DNA of 58,030 nt. It comes from Alphaproteobacteria bacterium (lineage in GTDB: Bacteria; Pseudomonadota; Alphaproteobacteria; Rs-D84). Numbering within the stretch: position 1 is the first letter of the stretch; every line of letters starts with the position of its first letter. Made by a program: the position numbers and the translations under genes. Positions 42,305-51,557 of the stretch are shown here, piece after piece. The stretch spans positions 1 through 58,030 of the forward strand of contig WQXN01000004.1 of NCBI GenBank assembly GCA_009784815.1, in the 5' to 3' direction. The notes beneath the pieces are model-generated. The model saw only the letters and a list, made by a program, of their open reading frames with translations, was not told where the DNA came from and searched no databases.

Positions 42305-44623
42305 CTAAAATTTCAACCTTAATTTTGCATAGGCCGCATACGAGTTGAACTCGTCGAAACGCGTGCCTGTTAAACCGGCTTCAATCCAGACGAAATCCTG
42401 GTCGATCGAAATTATAGAATAAACGCCCGCGGTGGCTACTATGTCTTCTTGTCTAAAGTCGTAACCGGCCGTTCCCAGCACTCCGAAATAATGGCTTGTA
42501 TTCACGGTGCGAACCTTGTACTCGATCTTGGCTCCGCCGTCTGAATACGAGAATCCTTTTATGCGGTTATTTTTATCTAAAAACAATTCGTCCTTGTGCG
42601 ATGTGACTTTTGATTCTTGAAAATTATACCGCGCGATCGGCGACAAAGAAAAATTCTTACCAATCCCGATTCTGTATTCCACGCTTGCGCCAGCCATGGC
42701 CGAAGCTACTTCAAGTTTATTTTCCGAATCCAAACCGAATACGCTTCTCTTTTCATCAAACCAAGCCATTTGATAACCGGCTTCGACTCGGAAAGTCCAA
42801 TCATTTATCTCGACGCGCGGAGCGATACGACCGCCGACTATAGCGCCATTGGCTTCTCCGTCAAAGTAATCCAACCTGGACATTGCGGAATATATATCGA
42901 ACACCCCGCCGCTGCCGACGCTTATCCCGGCTGCATAACCGCGCGGCGCCGATACATACAAAGCCTTGGCATACAGACCTTTTTCGCCGGGCCCGCGGGC
43001 GAACCCCATGTCAATGTTCTGAACGTTCCGCTGAACGCTGGTGGCAAGATTCATGGCCAAAGCCTGAAATGTACCAAACAGCTCGTCTAAAACTTTTTCA
43101 TAGGAATCAAGCGGCGCTGATTCCAATTTTTTAATAGCCGATCCGTACGGATTTTCATCCTGAACGCGCACAATGTAATTGCCCGCGGCGCTTCTGCCGC
43201 TTCCGAATCCCGGACCGGGCGTTTCGCCTATTACAAAATCAGAATTCTTTTCTATCCTGATTCCGTAGTCTTCGCCAAAGATTTCTAACGTTGTCTTAAA
43301 GAACTCGGACAAGTTGGTTTCAAGCGTGACGCTTCCCGGAATATTGATACTGCTGGAACGGAACAGAGTTATGAAGTCTCCGTCCGAATACGATTCGGGA
43401 TCGGTGACGTTCAGGATTAATGTTGCGTTTATCAGTTCCAGGCTGTCCAAGCGCAAAGCCTGCGCCCCAGACATGGATTCATGCACAATCAAACGCGCGT
43501 TGCGAACGAACAATGAACCTATTTCCAAAACGGCGGTTATATCGCCAAGATTTACGTCATGAGCGTAATCGTCTATGCTTACGAAAAACTTTGTATCGTC
43601 GCCTGAATATTTATTAAATTCCACGCCGGGAATTTCGATCGGGTTGTCACCGCCTTCCTCGTCTCCGCCACCATTTTCTCCGCCACTGCCCGGTTCTTGT
43701 CCGGTGTCGCCATCGCCGCCTTCATTCCCATCGCCACCTCCCGGCCCTTCGCCTCCGCCTGGTTCTCCGTTCTCATCGCCGCCTCCGGGTCCTGGCAATT
43801 CTTCGAAAACTAATTTCAATTCTTTGCTAATCGAAACATATTCGAACCTGCACGCAAGATTTAAATTCGTCATGCACTCGGCTTCCAAGTCGAACGATAC
43901 CACGTCGTTTTTGGTGAACCTGAACAATACTATTCCGTCTTCCAAAATATTCGGATATTCGAAATCAAGCACGAACACCGTGGTCGCGGCATCTATGTCC
44001 AAAGACTCGATCGAAAGAACAAGCGCCGATACGGGTATCAGAATATTAGAATTAGCGATGCTTAAAAAATCCGTGGACGGATTCAGTCTGCCTAAATCTA
44101 TATCGTCTGTCGCGTCTTCTATAACAACGCTGAATTTTCCGGTTCCGGCTCCGGCCTTGGTTATATTGAAACTTCCCAGCTGGGCATTTTCGAATACTCT
44201 ATGCGTCAGCGTGACTCCTGCGTTGATCTCGACCGGGTTTTGTATTACTCCGCCCGTCCTGTTTATGATGACCGAGTTAGCAATAGCGACAATTCTTGAA
44301 TACTCGACCGCGCCATAGTTGTCGAATGTCGCTCCGGCAAGCCTTATCTGATTGTTCGACAAACCGAATATGTTTCCATAATTCGTAAATACCGAACCGG
44401 CGGAAATATCTAATCGATAATGATTAAGACCGAAACTTAGATTCAAACCTTCGTCCAAAGCTATGGACCGACTTCCTGAAACGGTATAATTTGCGCGCAG
44501 GACGTATATTTTCTGTTCGTCATCCGGAGGCAACAAGTTCGTTTGAACCCAATTTGAAATCGACGCATCGGCATAATTTGTGAATACAAAAACCAACGCA
44601 AATAGCAAAGCTATTTTCTTCAT
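42305..44623 (-). CDS. Autotransporter with Gly-rich linkers
   Basis: A 772-residue type Va secretion protein. Signal peptide MKKIALLFALVFVFTNYADA. The passenger (about 20-490) has beta-helix-like strands with repeated words (TVSGSRSIALDEG, NIFGLSNNQIRLAGATFDNYG). It is split near 280-330 by a low-complexity linker of G, E, D and P. The C-terminal barrel (about 500-772; GLYAKALYVSAPRGYAAG) ends LKLRF-like in KLRLKF. I use the ATG at 44623. Nine G lie between a purine-rich ribosome-binding site and this ATG; an in-frame ATG at 44653 reads across them. Confidence 0.88.
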   Translation of the reverse strand: MKKIALLFALVFVFTNYADASISNWVQTNLLPPDDEQKIYVLRANYTVSGSRSIALDEGLNLSFGLNHYRLDISAGSVFTNYGNIFGLSNNQIRLAGATFDNYGAVEYSRIVAIANSVIINRTGGVIQNPVEINAGVTLTHRVFENAQLGSFNITKAGAGTGKFSVVIEDATDDIDLGRLNPSTDFLSIANSNILIPVSALVLSIESLDIDAATTVFVLDFEYPNILEDGIVLFRFTKNDVVSFDLEAECMTNLNLACRFEYVSISKELKLVFEELPGPGGGDENGEPGGGEGPGGGDGNEGGDGDTGQEPGSGGENGGGDEEGGDNPIEIPGVEFNKYSGDDTKFFVSIDDYAHDVNLGDITAVLEIGSLFVRNARLIVHESMSGAQALRLDSLELINATLILNVTDPESYSDGDFITLFRSSSINIPGSVTLETNLSEFFKTTLEIFGEDYGIRIEKNSDFVIGETPGPGFGSGRSAAGNYIVRVQDENPYGSAIKKLESAPLDSYEKVLDELFGTFQALAMNLATSVQRNVQNIDMGFARGPGEKGLYAKALYVSAPRGYAAGISVGSGGVFDIYSAMSRLDYFDGEANGAIVGGRIAPRVEINDWTFRVEAGYQMAWFDEKRSVFGLDSENKLEVASAMAGASVEYRIGIGKNFSLSPIARYNFQESKVTSHKDELFLDKNNRIKGFSYSDGGAKIEYKVRTVNTSHYFGVLGTAGYDFRQEDIVATAGVYSIISIDQDFVWIEAGLTGTRFDEFNSYAAYAKLRLKF

Positions 44624-44627
44624 CTTA

Positions 44628-44636
44628 CCCCCCCCC
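44628..44636 (-). repeat. G9 tract in the translation-start region of the autotransporter
   Basis: On the minus strand AGAGGAA is followed by nine G and TAAG, then ATG. A length change would alter the spacing between ribosome-binding site and start codon, or the frame of the upstream ATG at 44653. Confidence 0.9.
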
Positions 44637-44781
44637 TTCCTCTGAGATAACATTCCTACACAATAACCTGCCGATAAATTTTTTCAAGCAAAAATTTTAT
44701 TTAATTAAAAATTAATCTGTTTAATTATGAAAATATTGTGATAGAAGAAGCATAGATTCGGAAAAAATTATTGACTATATA

Positions 44782-44794
44782 TGTCCATTGGACA
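44782..44794. promoter_or_regulatory. TGTCCA-T-TGGACA palindrome (candidate operator)
   Basis: A perfect inverted repeat with a one-base centre in the 248-bp region between the autotransporter and the HTH gene at 44872. The HTH protein is an obvious candidate ligand, but this is inference. The rest of the region is AT-rich with no gene. Confidence 0.45.
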
Positions 44795-44871
44795 AACAAT
44801 CCGGCCTTGCATGAATATTGCAAATGACCATGCTAAGCAGCTGAAAAATTATCGCGTATATTCTGCCGCGA

Positions 44872-45126
44872 TCAGGAAGCGTCTTTAGATTTCATCTTGT
44901 GTCTTCTGTAAATTCTTATCATGTCCATTATGTCTGAATCCGTCGCGACAAGAACCTTTGCGATGCTAAGAGTTGTAGGCCAGCGTTCCTGCCCTACGTT
45001 TGTCTTGCGCTTGCTTGGGTTAAATGTGGTGGCGTCAAGACCCGCATGCCTGGCAAGCCCGGATACGGTTTTTCCCATTGACTTAGCGAACAAATCTATT
45101 GCTTCCCATACTTCCTCATGAGTCAT
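44872..45126 (-). CDS. Stand-alone HTH protein, paralogue of the 29583 product
   Basis: An 84-residue protein closely related to the 29583 product (shared [35 protein letters not shown]). It is an S24-repressor-like DNA-binding domain without a peptidase. The basic C-terminus (RIYRRHKMKSKDAS) is longer. I choose the ATG at 45126; AAGGGAG is correctly spaced for it, and too close for the ATG six bases upstream. It lies upstream of the autotransporter on the same strand and divergent from the radical SAM gene, so it may control either. Confidence 0.85.
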   Translation of the reverse strand: MTHEEVWEAIDLFAKSMGKTVSGLARHAGLDATTFNPSKRKTNVGQERWPTTLSIAKVLVATDSDIMDMIRIYRRHKMKSKDAS

Positions 45127-45246
45127 ACCCATCTCCCTTGGTTAGGAATATGATAATAGAAAACAGGAATTAATTCTACAGGATAGTATTCCCATTGTGA
45201 AGTAAACTTCCCTGGACTTTTTGTCAATGGCGTGCATACTGCTCTC

Positions 45247-46440
45247 ATGTCCTATGAATACATATTTTTTATAACTCACAAATGCAACATGAATTGCGGA
45301 AAGTGCTTTGCCGACAAGTACGTCAGCGGAAACGCAAAAACCATGTCTGTCGATCAAGCGGTCGACGCAATAAAATATCTGAATTACCAGCACTACGCAA
45401 ATATCAATCCTCCTCTAACGGGCAGAAAAAACCGCGTGACCTTCATGGGCGGAGAGCCGACACTAGCCAAAGAAATAATAGAACGCATAATGAACGGCGT
45501 CGGTGACAACTACAAATACATCATGTACACTAATGGACTCGAGCTGCCAAACTTGGGCCTTGATATTCTGAACAGACTTGACACGGTTCTTGTTTCCTTA
45601 GACGGCAATCCCGAGACTCATGGCAAAGTCAAAAAAGAAGGCACTTATGATCAAATAGTCCAGTCGATAAAATACGTCCGCGAAAACACCAGCTGTGAAG
45701 TAATGGGCAGGATGACTATCACCGAAGAAGTCGACCTGTACAAATCCGCTACCGAACTTTTAAAAATCTGCGACCATGTCCATTGGCAGATTGTGAACAA
45801 GAATGAATTCAAAAACGGCCGACAATTCGTCGACAACTATAACGCGCAATCTTCCAAACTTATAGACTTTTGGTTTGAACAAACCCGGGCCGGGGAATCG
45901 CCAAAAATCATTCCCTATATGGTCTTCGCCGAAATAATGGAAAAGTTCATAGAAAGTCACGAAGCAAAACCGGAAAACATGCTTGACCCGTGGTTCGCGG
46001 ATTTGAAAGCGGGAAAAATAAACGCAGAGACCGACATCAAAAAATTCGCCATAGATTTGGTCAGACAAAAATTTTTGGACTATGTGAACCGGGCAAAAAC
46101 TTACGAGACATCCTTCAAATGCGGATGCGGGCATTCTTTGGAAGTCATAGACATGGACGGCAACATATACATCTGCGACGAATACGTGGGCCAGCCGGAA
46201 AAAGTGATCGGCAATATCAGGGACGGAGGGGTCCGAATACAGGAACATTACAAAACCCATTGCGAGATAAACGAAGAATGCAAAACCTGCGACTTTGACT
46301 GGCTCTGCATGGGACGATGCCGCAAGATGCTGGAAGTCCGATCCAAGGAACAGCGGGGATATTACTGCGAAATGTCGCGCCACACCGGAAATGAACTTGT
46401 AAACGGACTTGTAAAACTTTATAGTAATAGAATTAAATAA
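45247..46440 (+). CDS. Radical SAM/SPASM enzyme
   Basis: A 397-residue protein. The radical SAM cluster CNMNCGKC (C13, C17, C20) starts the barrel, with FMGGEPTLAKE as the GGEP SAM-binding motif. The C-terminal SPASM region has CGCGHSLEVIDMDGNIYICDEY, then CEINEECKTCDFDWLCMGRC and a final YYC, enough ligands for two auxiliary clusters. Family members modify peptides or proteins; no substrate peptide is evident nearby. I use the ATG at 45247; TGGACT-N16-CATACT just upstream would again give a leaderless mRNA. A metallo-hydrolase gene follows after 14 bp. Confidence 0.85.
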   Translation: MSYEYIFFITHKCNMNCGKCFADKYVSGNAKTMSVDQAVDAIKYLNYQHYANINPPLTGRKNRVTFMGGEPTLAKEIIERIMNGVGDNYKYIMYTNGLELPNLGLDILNRLDTVLVSLDGNPETHGKVKKEGTYDQIVQSIKYVRENTSCEVMGRMTITEEVDLYKSATELLKICDHVHWQIVNKNEFKNGRQFVDNYNAQSSKLIDFWFEQTRAGESPKIIPYMVFAEIMEKFIESHEAKPENMLDPWFADLKAGKINAETDIKKFAIDLVRQKFLDYVNRAKTYETSFKCGCGHSLEVIDMDGNIYICDEYVGQPEKVIGNIRDGGVRIQEHYKTHCEINEECKTCDFDWLCMGRCRKMLEVRSKEQRGYYCEMSRHTGNELVNGLVKLYSNRIK

Positions 46441-46454
46441 TAAAGGAGCGAAAA

Positions 46455-47107
46455 ATGAAAATCACAAAATATCCGCAGTCATGCTTCATGTTGGAAACGC
46501 AGGGGGGGGGAGAATCCTTGTAGATCCGGGCGCGCTGCAATACGACCCGAAATTTTTGGACGACTGGGCCCGCACCGATGCCGTTCTTATAACCCACTGG
46601 CACGTTGATCACTTTAATCATGATGCCATTAAACAAATCAATGCTCCTGTTTACGCCACCGCCGAAGCGGCGAAAAAATATCCCGATATAAAAATCACAA
46701 TCGTAAAACCCGGCGACAAGTTGGAACTTGCGCCAGGAATTATTGCACAAGTCACAAACGCTTTCCACGGATACAACCCTTGGCTGAAAGGCCCGCTGGA
46801 AGTCGAACAAACCGTCGGCTATATGATCGCGGCGGAAGGCAAAAAAATTTATTTCACCGGCGACACCATCTGCTTTAAAAACGAATACAAGTGCGATGTA
46901 CTATGCGCTCCGGTCAGCGGGTATGGCCTTACTATGTCTCCGTTCGAAGTCGCGCTTTTCGCAAATGAATGCGGTGCGGAACTGGTCCTGCCCTGCCACA
47001 TGGACAACCCGAAATACCCGGTTGAAACCGAAAAAGTACAAAGTATATTATCCGCCCACGAAACCAATTGCCGCGTTTTAAAACCAAGTGAATTTGTAAA
47101 CGTCTAA
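46455..47107 (+). CDS. UPF0173-type metal-dependent hydrolase, frame broken at a G9 tract
   Basis: A metallo-beta-lactamase-fold hydrolase of about 216 residues if intact. AAAGGAGCG precedes the ATG at 46455 (MKITKYPQSCFMLET), which is the usual family start. The tract of nine G at 46502-46510 then shifts the frame and leads to a stop within a few codons. Seven or ten G would join it to the rest (GGRILVDPGALQYD, THWHVDHFN metal site, YFTGDT, PCHMDNPKYP). With nine G only an internal ATG at 46481, lacking a good site, opens the downstream frame. Probably phase OFF, cotranscribed with the radical SAM gene. Confidence 0.82.
46502..46510 (+). repeat. G9 tract in the hydrolase gene (out of frame)
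   Basis: Nine G following CA in the sixteenth codon region. The conserved N-terminus and the catalytic body are in different frames at this length. Confidence 0.95.
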
Positions 47108-47134
47108 AGTGAACTTCGCCCGGCCCAGGAATAA

Positions 47135-49144
47135 TCACCAAACTTTTACGCGGTCTTCAGGTGCGATGTAAAGCTTGTCGCCTTCCTGCGCACCGAATGC
47201 GTCATACCAAGCGTCGACGTGCGGCAGGATTCCGTTGACTCGCCAGCGGCCAGGCGGATGCGGAGTGATCTTTAAACGACGCAATATTTCCTCGTCGCGG
47301 CTATTCTCGGCCCAGATGGCTCCGAACGCTATGAAAAACCTTTGTTCCGGCGTGAATCCGTCGCGTACCCGCAAATCTTGATCCGCGGTGGCGTTTTTGA
47401 ATGCTGTAAATGCAAGCGTGGCTCCGCCCAAATCAGCCAGAGTTTCGCCTAATGAAAATTCTCCGTTCGCGAACACGCCCGGCAGGATTTCTATTTTATC
47501 AAAGTGACGGCGCATGACTTCCGCGCGTTCCTTGAACGCCTTTGCGTCGGCTTCGGTCCACCAGTCGCGCAGATTCCCCTGCGCGTCGAACTTGCGGCCG
47601 CGATCGTCGAATCCATGAGTCATCTCGTGAGCTATTATAACTCCGATCGCGCCGTAGTTTGCCGCATCGTCGGCGCTCATATCAAAGAACGGAGGCTGCA
47701 GAATCCCAGCCGGAAAAACTATCTCGTTCGCCTGCGACCAGTAGTACGCGTTGATTGTCTGAGGCATAATGAACCACAAGCTTCGATCCACCTTGGTTTC
47801 GATTTTATCCAGCCAGAATTTATCTTCGAATATTCTGGCGCGCTTTACGTTGGCCCAATATGAATCGCCTTTTATTTCCAATCCCGAATAGTCTCGGAAT
47901 TTTTCGGGATACCCGATTTTGGCGCTAAACGTTCCAAGTTTCTCAAGCGCCTCTTTCTTGGTGTCTTCCGACATCCATTCGGCAGAGCGGATATGTTCGG
48001 CATACGCGGCGCGCAGATTTTCGACTAATTTCTCCATTCGCTCCTTGGCCTCGGGCGGAAAATACTTCTTGACATAAGCTTCTCCTACTGCCTCGCCTAT
48101 ACTGCCGTCCATTACGGCCAGCGCCCTCTCCCACCGGGGTCTAGGAGAAACTTGTCCGGCGATCGTGCGACTGTAAAAATCAAAAGAAATTTCATGCGCT
48201 TCATCGTCCAGATAGGGCGATGCGCTTAGGACCAGCATACGCTTGATATAATTTTTAATATCTTCCAAAGGTGCGTCCGCCAAAATTTTCAAAGCCTCGG
48301 CAAGCGCGGACGGCTGGGACACGTTCATGTAAGTTGGCTTGACTCCGCGCGCGGCGAAGTACGCGTCCCAATCGAATCCGGGGAATTCTTTTTTGAATTC
48401 CGCGTATGTGAATTTATGATAATTCTTTTCCGGAATACGCCGCATTTCTTTGGTGTAAAAAACCTTGGCCAGCTGTTCTTCGATACCGTAAACCGCCATC
48501 ACATCCGCGTCGATTTTAAAATGCGCGAACAGTTTTTCCAAATGATCCAGGTATTTTTTACGAATCTCGAAGCTGTCTTTGTCGAAATAATAATCGCGTT
48601 CCGGCAATCCTATTCCGGACCGCCCTATATTATATATGTCCGTCTCGCTGTCCAACACGTCGGGATAAACCGAGTCGCCCCAAAAAGGATTGATGAATTT
48701 ATGCAGTTCTCCCAAAAGCTTGGGCAGTTCGTCGCGCGATTTGGTGGCACTGATCTTCGCCATGTCTTCAGCGATCGGAGCTATACCGTCCGCGTTTAAT
48801 TTTTTCTCGTCCATTGCGACGTTATAGAATGTTGCGATTTTTTGCCCGTTGGTGCCTGCGGCGTGGCGTCCCTTGGCTATGTTCAGTATCAGGGCCTTTA
48901 TCTTTTCGTTATTCTCGCGGTCAAGTTTATGAAACACTCCATAGGCCGAGAAGTCATCGGGAATCGGATTTTTCGCGCGCCATCCGGCGGTTGCGAAATC
49001 GTAAAAATCATCACCCGGCCGCACATTAAGATCCATGTTTTTCAAGTCTATTCCTGTCGACAATTTTTGCCCCCTCATATATACTCCGCCGCCTGCCAAA
49101 AGAGCGGCCGCAACGCATACGATTATCAATACCTTGGATTTCAT
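47135..49144 (-). CDS. M13 family metallopeptidase (neprilysin/PepO type)
   Basis: A 669-residue zinc endopeptidase. An N-terminal membrane anchor or signal (VLIIVCVAAALLAGGGVYM) suggests a periplasmic location. The domain start DLNVRPGDDFYDFATAGW is typical of M13. The zinc site HEMTH (in GVIIAHEMTHGFD) and the downstream ETLADLGG motif with its glutamate ligand are intact. The C-terminus EDRVKVW matches the family ending. I use the ATG at 49144 (MKSKVLII); upstream in-frame starts read through a region without signal character. It would degrade small peptides. Confidence 0.93.
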   Translation of the reverse strand: MKSKVLIIVCVAAALLAGGGVYMRGQKLSTGIDLKNMDLNVRPGDDFYDFATAGWRAKNPIPDDFSAYGVFHKLDRENNEKIKALILNIAKGRHAAGTNGQKIATFYNVAMDEKKLNADGIAPIAEDMAKISATKSRDELPKLLGELHKFINPFWGDSVYPDVLDSETDIYNIGRSGIGLPERDYYFDKDSFEIRKKYLDHLEKLFAHFKIDADVMAVYGIEEQLAKVFYTKEMRRIPEKNYHKFTYAEFKKEFPGFDWDAYFAARGVKPTYMNVSQPSALAEALKILADAPLEDIKNYIKRMLVLSASPYLDDEAHEISFDFYSRTIAGQVSPRPRWERALAVMDGSIGEAVGEAYVKKYFPPEAKERMEKLVENLRAAYAEHIRSAEWMSEDTKKEALEKLGTFSAKIGYPEKFRDYSGLEIKGDSYWANVKRARIFEDKFWLDKIETKVDRSLWFIMPQTINAYYWSQANEIVFPAGILQPPFFDMSADDAANYGAIGVIIAHEMTHGFDDRGRKFDAQGNLRDWWTEADAKAFKERAEVMRRHFDKIEILPGVFANGEFSLGETLADLGGATLAFTAFKNATADQDLRVRDGFTPEQRFFIAFGAIWAENSRDEEILRRLKITPHPPGRWRVNGILPHVDAWYDAFGAQEGDKLYIAPEDRVKVW

Positions 49145-49233
49145 AACGCGCATTCTACATCCGCGCACATAAGAATTCAAGCCAATTCCACGTCCTGCCC
49201 CTTGCTGATACAATCCGAAAAAAGGAGAAGGCC

Positions 49234-49824
49234 ATGAAGAAAATATTCCTGATAATTCCAATTATGATGGCGCCGCTTGCGGCGAACGCTAATTTTTACA
49301 TCACCGCATGGGCCGAAGCTTTGACGGACCGCGAACGCGAATTTAAACCGGACATAACGGATCAATGGATGACTGTCGGAACCAAGATCGATTTCCTTGA
49401 TAAAATAATCGCCAAAGCATCGGTCGGCTATGCGTTTGAAAACGGATTTAGGTTCGAAGCGGACATAGCGCAAGCTTCCCTGCGCGAAAAAGGATCAGGT
49501 TCGAAATCTTTCAACGGAGGGCTGGGCGTGGAATCCGTACGCGGATTATACGACATAAAAAACTGCACCCGGTTCACACCGTACCTTGGCGTCGGAGTCT
49601 ATGGATTCAGCTGGAGAAACGGCAGCCTTGACGCTTATGATTTTTCCGGGATCCTGGGACTGTCGGCAAGACTGGCCGAAGGCCTAAGCCTGGACCTTCA
49701 GTACGAGCGCAACTGGTATCGCGACCCGAATTACAAAATAGAAGTCTTGGGTCTCGGCACCCTGACCGGCACTGTCAAAAACGGCCTGAACCTTTGGAAG
49801 ATCGGCCTGCGTTACGAGTTTTAG
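49234..49824 (+). CDS. Outer-membrane beta-barrel protein (OmpA/Opa-like barrel)
   Basis: A 196-residue protein with a signal peptide (MKKIFLIIPIMMAPLAANA) and about eight amphipathic strands (KASVGYAFENGFRFEADIA, RFTPYLGVGVYGFSW, LSLDLQYERNWYR) ending in RYEF, the C-terminal aromatic recognised by the BAM complex. Size and pattern fit an eight-stranded surface barrel. AAAAAAGGAGAAGG precedes the ATG. It is divergent from the peptidase gene, sharing a 90-bp control region, and converges on the MFS gene with no spacing. Confidence 0.82.
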   Translation: MKKIFLIIPIMMAPLAANANFYITAWAEALTDREREFKPDITDQWMTVGTKIDFLDKIIAKASVGYAFENGFRFEADIAQASLREKGSGSKSFNGGLGVESVRGLYDIKNCTRFTPYLGVGVYGFSWRNGSLDAYDFSGILGLSARLAEGLSLDLQYERNWYRDPNYKIEVLGLGTLTGTVKNGLNLWKIGLRYEF

Positions 49825-50991
49825 CTATTGGTATCTTTTAAGCAGCTTGTAATACCAGCCGGCGGATACAAGGTTGCATAAAGTCAATGCGATTATCGCG
49901 ACATAAACTGAAGACGCGTCGGCGATGACTCCGGCTATATAAAATACCAATGCCGCCGCAAGCCCTCCCAAAAGGGATACGAACGATCCCATAGTCGCGC
50001 GCTGTTCGTGCGACAGCTCTTTTTGAAGCAGCGCCGACTGCGCCGTCGTGGTGAACCCGAAGAATATATTTACAAACGACATTACGAAGGGCGTCGCGAA
50101 ATTGTTTATCGCCAATCCGACCGACCTTAATAAGAATACGCATAATTGCGACGCCATTAATATTTTTAGGAATCCCAATTTTCTAATGTGCGGGGCAATC
50201 ACGAAGCTCAACGCTCCTGCCAGCTGTTTTATTATTCTGGTGATATTCACAAGCCAGGTCGGAATCAGAGTATTGAAATACGCCCCCTCGATCCTGTGTA
50301 TCGTGGTTCCGACTCCCCGGTGAAACACCTGGGCAAACGCCAAATTATGAAGCTTTTTATTTTTCTTAAATTCTTTCCATGCGGTCACGAAATGACGCCA
50401 CGAATTGGCCAAGCTTTTTCTATGAATATTTGGCTCGACGAATTCGAACGCTATAATCACAGGAATCACGGCCAGCGCAGCTGAAACCCAGGCTAAAACG
50501 TTCAATGAATAGAAATAAGTGACCAAAGCCGCGATCAAAGCCGCAACAGCCAAACCTACCTGCCACCAAGTGTTGGTGCGCGCGAAGATCACGTCGTACT
50601 TCCCTTCTTGGCCAAGCTCTTTTGCGGTCTCGTACATGATCGCGTCGTCCGTGCCGTTTGCGAACGCCCGCGCCATTCCCCACATGACGCCTCCGAATAT
50701 CAGCAAAGCTCCGGAACCGATGTTTCCCGCCAGCGCGAATGCGATGAACGAAGCAAGCACCAGCGACGCTGAAATTATCAATGCCGTGCGGCGTCCCGCG
50801 CGATCGGACACGACGTTGGCCGGCATCTCGGACAGGCTTTGAATTATGCTTCCTATTCCGAACACGCTCATCGCGAAAGCGTATGATCCTGTGATCTGCT
50901 GAAAGTAAACCACCGCAAGCGCGGACAGCGGCCAAAGTCCTCCGAAAAAGCGATCCAGTTTGAATAAGATTATGTTTCTGCGGATTTTCAT
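49825..50991 (-). CDS. MFS transporter
   Basis: A 388-residue inner-membrane protein with about 11-12 helices. The loop between helices 2 and 3 carries SDRAGRRTAL, the MFS signature (DRxGRR). FGGVMWGMARAFANGTDDAIMYET resembles drug-efflux or multidrug members. A hydrophilic central loop lies near 190-215 (EPNIHRKSLANSWRHFV). The substrate is unknown. It starts 17 bp after the sodB stop on the same strand, so cotranscription with sodB is likely. Its stop codon is adjacent to that of the convergent barrel gene. Confidence 0.87.
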   Translation of the reverse strand: MKIRRNIILFKLDRFFGGLWPLSALAVVYFQQITGSYAFAMSVFGIGSIIQSLSEMPANVVSDRAGRRTALIISASLVLASFIAFALAGNIGSGALLIFGGVMWGMARAFANGTDDAIMYETAKELGQEGKYDVIFARTNTWWQVGLAVAALIAALVTYFYSLNVLAWVSAALAVIPVIIAFEFVEPNIHRKSLANSWRHFVTAWKEFKKNKKLHNLAFAQVFHRGVGTTIHRIEGAYFNTLIPTWLVNITRIIKQLAGALSFVIAPHIRKLGFLKILMASQLCVFLLRSVGLAINNFATPFVMSFVNIFFGFTTTAQSALLQKELSHEQRATMGSFVSLLGGLAAALVFYIAGVIADASSVYVAIIALTLCNLVSAGWYYKLLKRYQ

Positions 50992-51008
50992 ATCCCGGCA
51001 AGGGTATA

Positions 51009-51557
51009 TTATCTTTTCAGATTATTCAATACAAATTCCCAATTGATAAGGTGATCCAAAAACGCGTCGATAAAATCCGCGCGCCGGTTTTGATAATCCA
51101 AATAATAAGCGTGCTCCCAAACGTCCAACGTCAGCAAAGGCCTCATGCCATGCCGGGTCGGAGTATCGGCGTTGGCGGTCGTGATGATCGAAATCTTGCC
51201 GCCGTCATCAACCAGCCATGCCCACCCGCTTCCGAATACGGACATGGCGGCGGCTTTGAATTCCGCTTTGAAGTCGCCGAATGCGGACGCGATTTCGGAC
51301 GGCACGCCGCCGCCACTGTTTTTCAAACCCGCGAAAAAGAAAACATGGTTCCAAATCTGCGCGGCGTTGTTGAAGATCTTTCCGTCGGAATTTTTGACTA
51401 TTTCTTCCAGCGTCGCGCCCTTGGCGTCCAACGCGTTCAAGTTATTTATATAACCGCCCAAATGCTTGTCGTAATGAAATCCGATCGTTTTTTCAGACAT
51501 ATAAGGCTCTAACGAGTCGCGCGCGAACGGCAAAGGAAACTGATCAAGTGAAAACAT
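51009..51557 (-). CDS. sodB: Iron (or cambialistic) superoxide dismutase
   Basis: A cytoplasmic enzyme of 182 residues removing superoxide. The four metal ligands are in place: H28 (GFHYDKHLGGY), H71 (IWNHVFFF), D145 and H149 (LDVWEHAYYLDY). FFFAGL in place of the usual FFW-type segment and the short length are mild deviations. Sequence points to the Fe/Mn family but metal choice cannot be fixed by eye. The start codon overlaps the stop of the split-barrel gene upstream (TAATG), indicating coupling. Confidence 0.93.
   Translation of the reverse strand: MFSLDQFPLPFARDSLEPYMSEKTIGFHYDKHLGGYINNLNALDAKGATLEEIVKNSDGKIFNNAAQIWNHVFFFAGLKNSGGGVPSEIASAFGDFKAEFKAAAMSVFGSGWAWLVDDGGKISIITTANADTPTRHGMRPLLTLDVWEHAYYLDYQNRRADFIDAFLDHLINWEFVLNNLKR

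Noticed and set aside
46481-47107. Hydrolase starting at the internal ATG 46481
   Set aside because: It lacks a ribosome-binding site and loses the conserved MKITKYPQSCFMLE start, which has a good site and is restored by a different G count.
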